A program made the translations under genes and the position numbers. Of a stretch of 9,398 bases of DNA, positions 1 to 6,558 are shown piece by piece. The first letter of the stretch is position 1. Every line of letters starts with the position of its first letter. The notes under the pieces were generated by a model. The model worked only from the letters and a program-made list of their open reading frames with translations. It was not told the origin of the DNA and did not search any database. The stretch is from an uncultured Methylobacteriaceae bacterium (lineage in GTDB: Bacteria > Pseudomonadota > Alphaproteobacteria > Rhizobiales > Beijerinckiaceae). The DNA lies in the NCBI GenBank assembly GCA_937872715.1, contig CALMTJ010000354.1:1-9398 (forward strand), in the 5' to 3' direction.

Positions 1-13
1 TTCGTCCGTGGGG

Positions 14-42
14 AAAACGCTGGCCGGGCCACGCCCGGCCAG
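14..42 (-). terminator. Rho-independent terminator of dnaK
   Basis: Read on the minus strand, 14 bases after the dnaK TAG stop, a perfect 10-bp stem (bases 42-33 with 29-20) closes a 3-nt loop and is followed by CGTTTT (bases 19-14). Hairpin plus T-run is the classic intrinsic terminator, although the T-run is short. The stem core is the same palindrome as in the dispersed repeats elsewhere in the window: bases 22-47 match 9297-9322 at 24 of 26 positions. A dnaJ gene, if it follows beyond the window edge, would then be at least partly uncoupled from dnaK. An outer inverted pair (1-7 with 42-48) could extend the structure. Confidence 0.7.
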
Positions 43-56
43 GACGAACGCAAGAG

Positions 57-1976
57 CTAGGCCCGCTTCTTCTTGTCGTCGACGTCCTGGAAGTCGGCGT
101 CGACGACGTCGTCCTTCCTCGCGTCGGCGGAGCCGGGCTCGTTCGCGGCACTCCCCGCCGCGCCTTCCGCCTGGGCGGCCTGATACATCGCCTCGCCGAG
201 CTTCATGGACGCCTGCATCAGGTCGTTCGTGCGCGACTTGATGGTCTCGAGGTCCTCGGCGGCGAGCGCCGAGCGCAGCCCCTCGATCGCCGTCGTGATC
301 GCGGCCTTGTCGGCGGCCGCGACCTTGTCGCCATGCTCGGCCACGGATTTCTCCGTCGCGTGGATCATGGCCTCGCCGCTGTTGCGGGCCTCGACCAGCT
401 CGCGCCGCTTCTTGTCCTCCGCGGCGTTCGCCTCGGCCTCCTTCACCATCTTCTCGATCTCGGCTTCGGAGAGACCGCCCGATGCCTGGATGCGGATCGC
501 CTGCTCCTTGCCGGTCGCCTTGTCCTTGGCCTGCACGTTGACGATGCCGTTCGCGTCGATGTCGAAGGTCACCTCGATCTGCGGCATGCCACGCGGCGCC
601 GGCGGGATGCCCATCAGGTCGAACTGGCCCAGCATCTTGTTGTCGGCCGCCATCTCGCGCTCTCCCTGGGAGACCCGGATGGTGACCGCGTTCTGGTTGT
701 CCTCGGCCGTCGAGAAGGTCTGAGACTTCTTCGTCGGGATGGTGGTGTTGCGCTCGATGAGACGCGTGAACACGCCGCCCAGCGTCTCGATGCCGAGCGA
801 GAGGGGCGTCACGTCGAGCAGCAGCACGTCCTTCACGTCGCCCTGGAGCACGCCGGCTTGGATCGCGGCGCCGATGGCCACGACCTCGTCAGGGTTCACG
901 CCCTTGTGGGGCTCCTTGCCGAAGAAGGACTTCACGACCTCCTGGATCTTCGGCATGCGGGTCATGCCGCCGACGAGAACCACCTCGCCGATATCGGCCG
1001 CGGTCAGCCCCGCATCCTTCAGCGCCTTGCGGCACGGCTCGATCGTCTTCTGGACGAGGTCGTCGACCAGGCTCTCGAACTTCGCGCGGCTCAGCTTCAG
1101 CGCCAGGTGCTTCGGGCCGCTCGCATCGGCCGTGATGTAGGGCAGGTTGATCTCGGTCTGGGCCGCGGAGGACAGCTCGATCTTCGCCTTCTCGGCCGCC
1201 TCCTTGAGGCGCTGCAGGGCGAGCTTGTCCTTCTTCAGGTCGATGCCCTGCTCCTTCTTGAACTCGGCCGCCAGGTATTCGACCACCCGGTTGTCGAAAT
1301 CCTCTCCCCCCAGGAACGTGTCGCCGTTCGTCGACTTCACCTCGAACACGCCATCGCCGATCTCCAGGACGGACACGTCGAACGTGCCGCCGCCGAGGTC
1401 GTAGACCGCAATCGTGCCGGAGGATTTCTTGTCGAGGCCGTAGGCGAGCGCCGCCGCCGTCGGCTCGTTGATGATGCGCAGCACGTCGAGGCCGGCGATC
1501 TTGCCGGCATCCTTCGTCGCCTGGCGCTGCGCGTCGTTGAAATAGGCCGGGACCGTGATCACGGCCTGCGTCACCGGCTGCCCGAGATGGGCCTCCGCGG
1601 TCTCCTTCATCTTCTGCAGGGTGAAGGCGGAGATCTGGGATGGCGAGTAGGTCTTGCCGTCCGCCTCGACCCAGGCGTCGTTCCCGCCGCCCTTGACGAT
1701 CTTGTAGGGGACAAGACCCTTGTCCTTCTGCGTCATCGGGTCGTCGTACGGACGGCCGATCAGGCGCTTGATGGCGAAGAACGTCCGGTCGGGGTTGGTC
1801 ACCGCCTGGCGCTTGGCCGGCTGGCCGACGAGGCGCTCGCCGTCGTCCGTGAAGGCGACGATGGACGGGGTCGTGCGGGCGCCTTCCGAATTCTCGACGA
1901 CCTTCGGCTGGCTGCCCTCCATCACGGCGACGCAGGAATTCGTCGTCCCGAGGTCGATACCGATGACTTTACCCAT
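57..1976 (-). CDS. dnaK: Molecular chaperone DnaK (Hsp70)
   Basis: ATP-dependent cytosolic Hsp70 chaperone that folds and protects proteins together with DnaJ and GrpE. The 639-residue length is normal for DnaK. Visible landmarks are the phosphate-1 motif IDLGTTNSC (7-15), the proline-switch VPAYF (P143), the phosphate-2 motif DLGGGTFD (193-200, with Thr198 equivalent to E. coli Thr199), the adenosine motif VLVGGMTRMP (333-342), and the interdomain linker VLLLD (384-388). A substrate-binding beta domain, a helical lid and a charged tail ending DVDDKKKRA follow. An ATG five codons upstream is in frame, but the MGKVIGIDLG start is the family norm and has an AGGGA-type ribosome site just before it. 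It is preceded by its own RpoH-type promoter, so it is probably transcribed apart from the L,D-transpeptidase gene on the same strand. Identity is certain. Confidence 0.98.
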   Translation of the reverse strand: MGKVIGIDLGTTNSCVAVMEGSQPKVVENSEGARTTPSIVAFTDDGERLVGQPAKRQAVTNPDRTFFAIKRLIGRPYDDPMTQKDKGLVPYKIVKGGGNDAWVEADGKTYSPSQISAFTLQKMKETAEAHLGQPVTQAVITVPAYFNDAQRQATKDAGKIAGLDVLRIINEPTAAALAYGLDKKSSGTIAVYDLGGGTFDVSVLEIGDGVFEVKSTNGDTFLGGEDFDNRVVEYLAAEFKKEQGIDLKKDKLALQRLKEAAEKAKIELSSAAQTEINLPYITADASGPKHLALKLSRAKFESLVDDLVQKTIEPCRKALKDAGLTAADIGEVVLVGGMTRMPKIQEVVKSFFGKEPHKGVNPDEVVAIGAAIQAGVLQGDVKDVLLLDVTPLSLGIETLGGVFTRLIERNTTIPTKKSQTFSTAEDNQNAVTIRVSQGEREMAADNKMLGQFDLMGIPPAPRGMPQIEVTFDIDANGIVNVQAKDKATGKEQAIRIQASGGLSEAEIEKMVKEAEANAAEDKKRRELVEARNSGEAMIHATEKSVAEHGDKVAAADKAAITTAIEGLRSALAAEDLETIKSRTNDLMQASMKLGEAMYQAAQAEGAAGSAANEPGSADARKDDVVDADFQDVDDKKKRA

Positions 1977-2117
1977 GGGGGGATCCCTCATCCTTCAAGC
2001 AGACCACCGGGCCCCTGGGAGGCGACCCGGTCCATGGCTGATATGTGTGAGATGGGAGACGCCGCACCCGGTGGTGGCCCCCTTGAGGGCGCGCCCGATA
2101 CGGCCTCTCCCGCGACG
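1977..2117 (-). other. Long 5' leader of dnaK mRNA
   Basis: The region from the predicted transcription start (near 2117) to the dnaK ATG is about 140 nt and holds no credible gene. It contains competing complementary segments: bases 2004-2011 can pair perfectly over 8 bp with 2067-2074, while 2006-2011 can instead pair over 6 bp with 2026-2031. A small hairpin (2077-2080 with 2087-2090) lies between. Such mutually exclusive helices could be incidental in GC-rich DNA or could modulate translation. No known riboswitch or ROSE element is recognised. The leader assignment rests on the promoter call. Confidence 0.4.
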
Positions 2118-2120
2118 CTC

Positions 2121-2151
2121 CGGATATAGGGCCGGGCCGCGACCCTTCAAG
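2121..2151 (-). promoter_or_regulatory. RpoH (sigma-32) heat-shock promoter of dnaK
   Basis: On the minus strand, CTTGAA (2151-2146) supplies the -35. Counting from CTTG, exactly 17 bases separate it from CCTATAT (2130-2124), which is followed by CCG (2123-2121). As I recall it, the alphaproteobacterial heat-shock consensus is CTTG-N17/18-CYTATNTNNG, and this site fits every specified position. It lies between the L,D-transpeptidase stop and dnaK and points at dnaK, as expected for a heat-inducible chaperone gene. Transcription would start near 2117. A second CTTGAA at 1999-1994 has no matching -10. Confidence 0.75.
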
Positions 2152-2199
2152 AACTCGGAGGGTGCCGGATGACACTTTTCCGCCACATCGGGCGGCGGT

Positions 2200-2853
2200 T
2201 CAGACCCGCCAGCGGCCGTTCCGGCGCACCATCACGGTCGCGCCCACCGGCACGCGCTCGTAGAGGTCGACGATGTCCTCGTTCAGCATGCGGACGCAGC
2301 CGGACGAGACCTGCTCGCCGATCGACCAGGGCTCGTTCGTCCCGTGGATGCGGAACAGCGTGTCGTGGCTGCCCTGGTAGAGGTAGAGCGCCCGGGCGCC
2401 GAGCGGGTTGTCGATGCCGGAATCGCGGTTGCCTGCGGAGGCGATGTTCAGGCTGACCATCGTGGTAGTGGGCGACCAGTTCGGCCATTTCCCCTTGCGG
2501 CCGACCCGCGCCACGCCCTTCCACGAGAACCCCTGCCGGCCGACGCCGACGCCGTAGCGCATCGCCGTCCCGTCATTGCCGACGAGGTAGAGGAAGCGGT
2601 CGTCGATATCGACCACGATGGTGCCCGGCCGCTGGTCGCCGGTATATGCCACGCTCTGCCGCGCGAGCTCCGGCTTCATCAGCCGACGGTCGACCAGGTA
2701 ATAATCATGCGGGTCGTCCTTGACCAAGGACGTGTACCAGCGGTCGTAATCGTCGCCGACGGGCAGCGGGGCCACCTGCGCGAGCTGCGTGTTCTGGCAG
2801 GCGGCGAGCGGCGCAGCGGCGAGTGCGACCAGCAGCGCGCGACGGGTCGTCAT
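2200..2853 (-). CDS. L,D-transpeptidase (YkuD/ErfK family), putative lipoprotein
   Basis: Predicted periplasmic cysteine transpeptidase of 217 residues. YkuD enzymes make 3-3 peptidoglycan cross-links or attach proteins to peptidoglycan. The N-terminus has a twin-arginine pair (R4-R5), a short hydrophobic stretch and a lipobox LAAC with Cys19, so it is probably a lipid-anchored envelope protein. The catalytic signature is complete: His170-Gly171, Ser184, Gly185, catalytic Cys186 and Arg188 within a HGTN...SIG...SSGCVRM block (170-189). Residues 77-210 form the YkuD domain, including the typical NPLGARALYL segment (149-158). A GGAGG lies 11 nt before the ATG, a little far. The gene is followed by the dnaK promoter on the same strand. 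Whether it cross-links, amidates or anchors cannot be told from sequence. Confidence 0.9.
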   Translation of the reverse strand: MTTRRALLVALAAAPLAACQNTQLAQVAPLPVGDDYDRWYTSLVKDDPHDYYLVDRRLMKPELARQSVAYTGDQRPGTIVVDIDDRFLYLVGNDGTAMRYGVGVGRQGFSWKGVARVGRKGKWPNWSPTTTMVSLNIASAGNRDSGIDNPLGARALYLYQGSHDTLFRIHGTNEPWSIGEQVSSGCVRMLNEDIVDLYERVPVGATVMVRRNGRWRV

Positions 2854-3017
2854 CGGGAAAACGGCCTCCGGGCGGAATCAGGGCTCAACCCCTAACAGCC
2901 GGGCGGCCCCGAGGTTGTGCCCTCGCGGCCACAGATGGCCCTTCGCGGATGCAGCATGGCCTTATCTCCGGCGCCCGCGGTTGTCGGCGCCGCGACCGGG
3001 CGGCGACGCGTAGATAA

Positions 3018-3134
3018 TCTCTCCGTCATGGCCGGGCTTGGCCCGGCCATGACGGAGAGACGTCTGCAGCAGGCACCTCGTCGACGCTTCGCATGCGGAC
3101 GGGCGTGGATGGCCGGGCCAAGCCCGGTCATGAC
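3018..3134 (+). repeat. Composite palindromic repeat, copy 1 (BIME-like doublet)
   Basis: Two head-to-head palindromes form one unit. The first is a perfect 20-bp inverted repeat (3018-3037 with 3041-3060) with loop TTG. The second (3109-3118 with 3122-3131) is a 10-bp stem with one G-T pair and loop CAA, so it reads as the reverse orientation of the first. The 62-nt linker between the facing cores contains GTCGAC at 3080-3085. Positions 3022-3134 align without a gap to 9208-9320 (81 of 113 identical by hand count), which shows that the doublet is a single dispersed element. It resembles REP/BIME or small MITE-like elements in architecture; I do not recognise a named family. Confidence 0.8.
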
Positions 3135-3200
3135 GAGGATGGAGGTCAAGGCTCGCGGATGTCATCTTTTCCAAACGGGCTCTAAGCTCGCCCGATAGCA

Positions 3201-3216
3201 CCTGCCTCGCGGCAGG
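3201..3216 (+). promoter_or_regulatory. Hairpin upstream of kynU start
   Basis: CCTGCC (3201-3206) and GGCAGG (3211-3216) make a perfect 6-bp stem with a TCGC tetraloop. It ends six bases before the kynU Shine-Dalgarno (GGAGG, 3223-3227), so it would sit in the 5' leader of the operon. There is no T-run, so it is not an intrinsic terminator. A role in mRNA stability or translation is possible but unproven. Confidence 0.35.
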
Positions 3217-3231
3217 CCCGACGGAGGGGCG

Positions 3232-4461
3232 ATGATCACTCGCGAGAGCTGCGTCGCGCAGGACAGGGACGATCCGCTCGGCTTCGCGCGGGACCGGTTC
3301 GAGCTGCCGCCGAGCACGATCTATCTCGACGGCAACTCGCTCGGCGCCCTCCCCCGCTCCGTTCGCGGGCGGATGGACGCGGCCGTCACGACCGAATGGG
3401 GCCGCGACCTCGTCGGCTCGTGGAACACGGCCGGCTGGTACGATGCGCCCGGGCGCGTCGGCGCGAAGCTCGCCCCGCTCCTCGGCGCCGGCGCTCACGA
3501 GGTGACGATCACGGATTCGATCTCCGTCAACCTGTTCAAGCTCCTGGTCGCCGCCGCCCGGCTGCGGCCGGGCCGGACGGAGATCCTGGCCGAGGCCGGC
3601 AACTTCCCGTCCGACAACCACATCGTGGAGAGCGCCGCCCGCATGCTCGGCCTTGCCGCCCGCTTCGTCCCGGCGTCCGAGATCGCCGACGCGGTGACGG
3701 AGGATACAGCGGTCGCGACGCTGAGCCACGTCAACTACCGGTCGGCCCTGATGCAGGACATGGAGGCCGTGACGGCCGCGATCCACGCGAAGGGCGCGCT
3801 CGCGCTGTGGGACCTCGCCCATTCCTCGGGCGCGGTCGTGCTGGATCTCGCCCGGTCCGGCGCCGACCTCGCCGTCGGCTGCGGCTACAAGTACCTGAAC
3901 GGCGGCCCGGGCGCCCCCTCCCACGTCTTCGTGGCGGAGCGCCACCAGGCGGCGTTCGACCAGCCGCTGACGGGATGGTTCGGCCATGCCGACCCGTTCC
4001 GGTTCGGCGACGGCTTCGCCCGGGCGGACGGCATCCGGGCGGTCTTGTGCTCGACGCCGCCGATCCTCTCCCTTCTCGCCTTCGAGGCCGCCCTCGACGC
4101 GTTCCACGGCATCGACATGCGCGACCTCGCCGCCAAGGGCCGGGCGCTCTGCGGGCTGTTCATCGCGCTCGTCGACGAGCGGCTCGCCCGCTTCGGCGTG
4201 TCCCTCGCGAGCCCGCGTGACGGGACGGTCCGGGGCAGCCACGTCTCGCTCCGGCACCCGGAGGCGTTCGGGATCGTGCGGGCGCTCATCCGCCGTGGGA
4301 TCATCGGCGATTTCCGCTCGCCGGACGCGATGCGCTTCGGCTTCGCGCCGCTCTACCTCGGCTTCGCCGACGTCTTCGACGCCGTCGCGGCGATCGAGGA
4401 TGTCATCCGGCATCGGGCGTGGCGGGATCTCGCGCCCATCGAGGCGGGAGCCGTGACGTGA
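3232..4461 (+). CDS. kynU: Kynureninase
   Basis: PLP-dependent cytosolic hydrolase that cleaves L-kynurenine to anthranilate and L-alanine. The 409-residue length is normal for bacterial kynureninase. Family hallmarks are YLDGNSLGALP (31-41), NFPSDN (124-129, phosphate and cofactor contacts), WDLAHSSGA (193-201, Asp194 being the PLP-pyridine aspartate), and CGYKYLNGGPG (217-227), where Lys220 forms the Schiff base. The late segment GDFRSPDAMRFGFAPLY (359-375) is also typical. The ATG has GGAGG four bases upstream. It is first in a compact operon: its TGA overlaps the kynA GTG by four bases, suggesting translational coupling. No kynurenine monooxygenase gene is nearby, so the operon favours anthranilate formation over NAD synthesis. 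Confidence 0.97.
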   Translation: MITRESCVAQDRDDPLGFARDRFELPPSTIYLDGNSLGALPRSVRGRMDAAVTTEWGRDLVGSWNTAGWYDAPGRVGAKLAPLLGAGAHEVTITDSISVNLFKLLVAAARLRPGRTEILAEAGNFPSDNHIVESAARMLGLAARFVPASEIADAVTEDTAVATLSHVNYRSALMQDMEAVTAAIHAKGALALWDLAHSSGAVVLDLARSGADLAVGCGYKYLNGGPGAPSHVFVAERHQAAFDQPLTGWFGHADPFRFGDGFARADGIRAVLCSTPPILSLLAFEAALDAFHGIDMRDLAAKGRALCGLFIALVDERLARFGVSLASPRDGTVRGSHVSLRHPEAFGIVRALIRRGIIGDFRSPDAMRFGFAPLYLGFADVFDAVAAIEDVIRHRAWRDLAPIEAGAVT

Positions 4462-5306
4462 GCGAGCCGACCCCGACCGAAGCCGCCGCGCGCTGGCACG
4501 AGGCCAAGCTGAACTTCGCGAAGGAGATGTCCTACGCGGATTACCTCGATCTCGACCGCATCCTGTCGGCCCAGCATCCGCTGTCGCCGGACCCGAACGA
4601 GCTCCTCTTCATCATCCAGCACCAGGTCTCGGAGCTCTGGATGCGGCTGATGCTGCACGAGATCGAGGGCGCGATGGCGGCGCTCCGGGACGACCACCTG
4701 CCGCAGAGCTTCAAGGCGCTGGCGCGGATCACCCGCATCATGGAGCAGCTGGTGAACGCCTGGAGCGTGCTGGCCACCATGACGCCGTCCGAATATTCGG
4801 GCGTGCGGCCGCACCTCGCGCAATCCTCGGGCTTCCAGTCCTTCCAGTACCGGGCGATCGAGTTCCGGCTCGGCAACAAGAACCCGGCCCTCATCGATCC
4901 GCACCGGCACGATCCGGCTCGCCTCGCCGTCGTCGAGCAGGTCTTCGCGGAGCCTTCCCTCTACGACGAGGCGATCCGCTGCCTCGCGCGACGCGGCTTT
5001 CCGATCGACGAGTCCGTCCTCGGCCGGGACGTGACCACGCCGCTCGGCGAGCAGCCGAGCGTGCTCGCGGCCTGGACGGCCATCTACCGCGAGCCGGACC
5101 GCTTCTTCGACCTCTACGAGCTCGCCGAGGAGCTGGTCGATCTTGAGGAGGCGTTCCGCCTCTGGCGCTTCCGCCACGTCTCGACGGTCGAGCGGATCAT
5201 CGGGTTCAAGCGCGGCACCGGCGGCACGGCCGGAGTCTCCTACCTGCGCAAGATGCTCGACGTGGTGCTCTTCCCGGAGCTATGGCGGCTCCGGACGGAG
5301 CTGTGA
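4458..5306 (+). CDS. kynA: Tryptophan 2,3-dioxygenase
   Basis: Heme enzyme that inserts dioxygen into the indole ring of L-tryptophan to give N-formylkynurenine, the first step of the kynurenine route. With the GTG start the protein has 282 residues, and residue numbers coincide with those known from Xanthomonas TDO: active-site His55 in FIIQHQVSELW (51-61), Tyr113 and Arg117 in SEYSGVR, axial heme ligand His240 in RFRHVSTVERIIG, and Thr254 in KRGTGGT. The start was chosen because GTG overlaps the kynU TGA (GTGA, 4458-4461) and has GGGAG seven bases upstream. An upstream in-frame ATG at 4419 would extend the protein into kynU without family support. It is the middle gene of the kyn operon. 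Confidence 0.97.
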   Translation: MSEPTPTEAAARWHEAKLNFAKEMSYADYLDLDRILSAQHPLSPDPNELLFIIQHQVSELWMRLMLHEIEGAMAALRDDHLPQSFKALARITRIMEQLVNAWSVLATMTPSEYSGVRPHLAQSSGFQSFQYRAIEFRLGNKNPALIDPHRHDPARLAVVEQVFAEPSLYDEAIRCLARRGFPIDESVLGRDVTTPLGEQPSVLAAWTAIYREPDRFFDLYELAEELVDLEEAFRLWRFRHVSTVERIIGFKRGTGGTAGVSYLRKMLDVVLFPELWRLRTEL

Positions 5307-5313
5307 CGCCGCG

Positions 5314-6147
5314 ATGACGGGCGATCGGGACTGGGCGGAGCGCGAGTACAATCCCCGCCTCCTCGTGCCGGACGCGGCCCGAACCTTCGAGCGCTGGCCG
5401 TTCCTCGCGGCGGAGACCCGCCGGCTCCATCCGCCGCTCGCCGACATCCGCTACGGCGACCATCCGCGCGAGGTGCTGGACCTGTTCCGGGTGGAGGGCG
5501 CGACCGGGACGGTGCTCTTCATCCACGGCGGCTACTGGCGCGCCTTCTCCAAGGACGAGCATTCCTGGGTGGCGGACGGCTTCCGCGATCACGGCCTGTC
5601 GGTCGCGCTCCTGAACTATCCGCTCTGCCCGGACGTGACGCTGGCCGACATCGTCCGGTCGACCCGGACGGCCTTCGCCAAGCTCTACCGCGACGTGCTG
5701 ACCCCGGCCGAGCGCGGCCGGATCGTCGTCACCGGCCATTCCGCCGGCGGCTACCTGTCGGCCCTGCACCTCGCGACGCCTTGGGCGGATTGGGGGCTGC
5801 CCGACCACCCGCTCGCGGGCGTGGTCCCCATCTCGGGCGTCTTCGCGCTGGCGCCGCTCATCGACACCACCATGAACGACACGATCCGGCTCGACCTCGC
5901 AGCGGCCGGAGAGCTCAGCCTCACCGGCAAGCCCTGGCGCTCGCGCGCGCCGCTCACCTTCGTCGTCGGCGGCGACGAATCGGCGGAGTTCCACCGGCAA
6001 TCAGATGATCTGGCCGGGAGCTGGAGCGAGCTGTCGCCCACCCTCCTCGACATCGCCGGCCGCAACCATTTCGACGTGATCGACGACCTTGTGCAGCCCG
6101 GCTCCGAGCTGCACGCGACGATCCTGGGATTCGCCCTGGGCGCATGA
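5314..6147 (+). CDS. Alpha/beta-hydrolase, probable N-formylkynurenine formamidase
   Basis: A 277-residue serine hydrolase that probably removes formate from N-formylkynurenine to give kynurenine, filling the step between the two preceding genes. The oxyanion motif HGGYW (71-75) is characteristic of the AFMID/BNA7 (eukaryotic-type) formamidase group. The nucleophile is Ser143 in GHSAGGYLSA (141-150); likely partners are Asp221 (VVGGDES) and His252 (GRNHFDVID). It is not the metal-dependent cyclase-type KynB found in many bacteria. The ATG at 5314 lies seven bases after the kynA stop, and longer in-frame starts would run inside kynA. The nearest GGAG is 13 bases upstream, so translation may depend on coupling. 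The operon context makes the formamidase role likely, but a general esterase remains possible. Confidence 0.85.
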   Translation: MTGDRDWAEREYNPRLLVPDAARTFERWPFLAAETRRLHPPLADIRYGDHPREVLDLFRVEGATGTVLFIHGGYWRAFSKDEHSWVADGFRDHGLSVALLNYPLCPDVTLADIVRSTRTAFAKLYRDVLTPAERGRIVVTGHSAGGYLSALHLATPWADWGLPDHPLAGVVPISGVFALAPLIDTTMNDTIRLDLAAAGELSLTGKPWRSRAPLTFVVGGDESAEFHRQSDDLAGSWSELSPTLLDIAGRNHFDVIDDLVQPGSELHATILGFALGA

Positions 6148-6157
6148 CGTGCGCGCG

Positions 6158-6186
6158 TTGACCGCCCGCCCGAGAATGCCTATGGA
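6158..6186 (+). promoter_or_regulatory. Sigma-70-type promoter of tRNA-Gln
   Basis: TTGACC (6158-6163) is separated by exactly 17 bases from TATGGA (6181-6186). This is close to the housekeeping consensus TTGACA-N17-TATAAT, with one and two mismatches. It lies between the stop of the formamidase gene and the tRNA. Transcription would start near 6193 and give a ~36-nt leader, containing a small CGCGC/GCGCG hairpin (6205-6218), before the mature tRNA 5' end at 6229. Confidence 0.6.
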
Positions 6187-6228
6187 CCAGCGCCGCGCCG
6201 GGGTCGCGCCTTGGCGCGCCCGTTCCGT

Positions 6229-6302
6229 TGGGGGATAGTTTAACGGTAGAACCACGGACTCTGACTCCGTTAGTCCTGGTTCGAATCCAGGTCCCCCAGC
6301 CA
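6229..6302 (+). tRNA. tRNA-Gln (anticodon CUG)
   Basis: A full cloverleaf can be drawn: acceptor stem TGGGGGA (6229-6235) with TCCCCCA (6292-6298), discriminator G6299 and encoded CCA (6300-6302). The anticodon stem ACGGA/TCCGT (6254-6258 with 6266-6270) carries the 7-nt loop CTCTGAC, giving anticodon CTG at 6261-6263, which reads CAG. The T arm is CCTGG-TTCGAAT-CCAGG (6275-6291). The weak first pair (T-A) is typical of glutamine tRNAs. Confidence 0.97.
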
Positions 6303-6321
6303 GCTTCGAAATCAGACGCTT

Positions 6322-6354
6322 ACTCGCTTTTCCTCCTTTTCTGCTTTCGCGAGT
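6322..6354 (+). terminator. Possible tRNA-Gln terminator, T-rich tract
   Basis: Twenty bases beyond the tRNA, ACTCGC (6322-6327) and GCGAGT (6349-6354) are complementary and enclose a pyrimidine-rich loop with several T-runs (6328-6347). The stem is short for so large a loop, so this is not a standard hairpin terminator. The T-rich tract after a tRNA may nevertheless end transcription. Confidence 0.3.
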
Positions 6355-6546
6355 CAGACGGGCGATCCGCGAACGTTAAGCAGGTGCGTCGCGTCCCGTA
6401 CGGCCAACGGGAGCGCGCGTAGCGGGTCGTCGTCCGGCGGGGGTCTCGGGCAGAGATTCCGAGCCGATCAGGACTCGGCACTACCGTTCATCCTCCCACA
6501 TGCGATACGGTGTCGCGGCATTCGGGCGGACCAGCGGGCTGCGCAG

Positions 6547-6553
6547 AAGGAGG
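6547..6553 (+). promoter_or_regulatory. Strong Shine-Dalgarno of the Tae4-like gene
   Basis: AAGGAGG stands five bases before the ATG at 6559, close to ideal in sequence and spacing. It fixes the start of the Tae4-like gene and argues that the gene is translated. No clear promoter is seen in 6355-6546. Confidence 0.75.
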
Positions 6554-6558
6554 CTGAC

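Larger units (their letters stand above)
2854..3231. other. Gene-free spacer between ldt and kynU
   Basis: This 378-bp stretch separates the minus-strand L,D-transpeptidase from the plus-strand kyn operon, so it must contain both divergent promoters. I see no convincing sigma-70 boxes in it for either direction. Its middle is occupied by a composite palindromic repeat (3018-3134), and a 6-bp hairpin (3201-3216) lies just before the kynU ribosome site. No open reading frame in it looks coding. Confidence 0.6.

Noticed and set aside
1994..1999. A second CTTGAA just upstream of dnaK on the minus strand, as another heat-shock -35
   Set aside because: At the required 17-base spacing the -10 would fall on the dnaK start codon, and the sequence there does not resemble CYTATNT.
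333..2129. A 598-codon plus-strand open frame antisense to dnaK
   Set aside because: Its product is a low-complexity run rich in Arg, Leu, Asp and Val, as expected from the complement of a high-GC coding sequence. dnaK on the other strand is certain.
2161..2199. A CCGCC/GGCGG hairpin after the L,D-transpeptidase stop, as an intrinsic terminator
   Set aside because: In the gene's direction it is followed by A residues, not T residues, so it lacks the uridine tract.
2962..4413. A 483-codon minus-strand open frame antisense to kynU
   Set aside because: The translation is Arg/Glu/Asp-rich with no recognisable motif, and kynU on the plus strand has every family signature.
6205..6218. A CGCGC/GCGCG hairpin after the kyn operon, as its terminator
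   Set aside because: The stem has only 5 bp and no T-run follows; it lies between the tRNA promoter and the tRNA and is better viewed as part of the tRNA leader.
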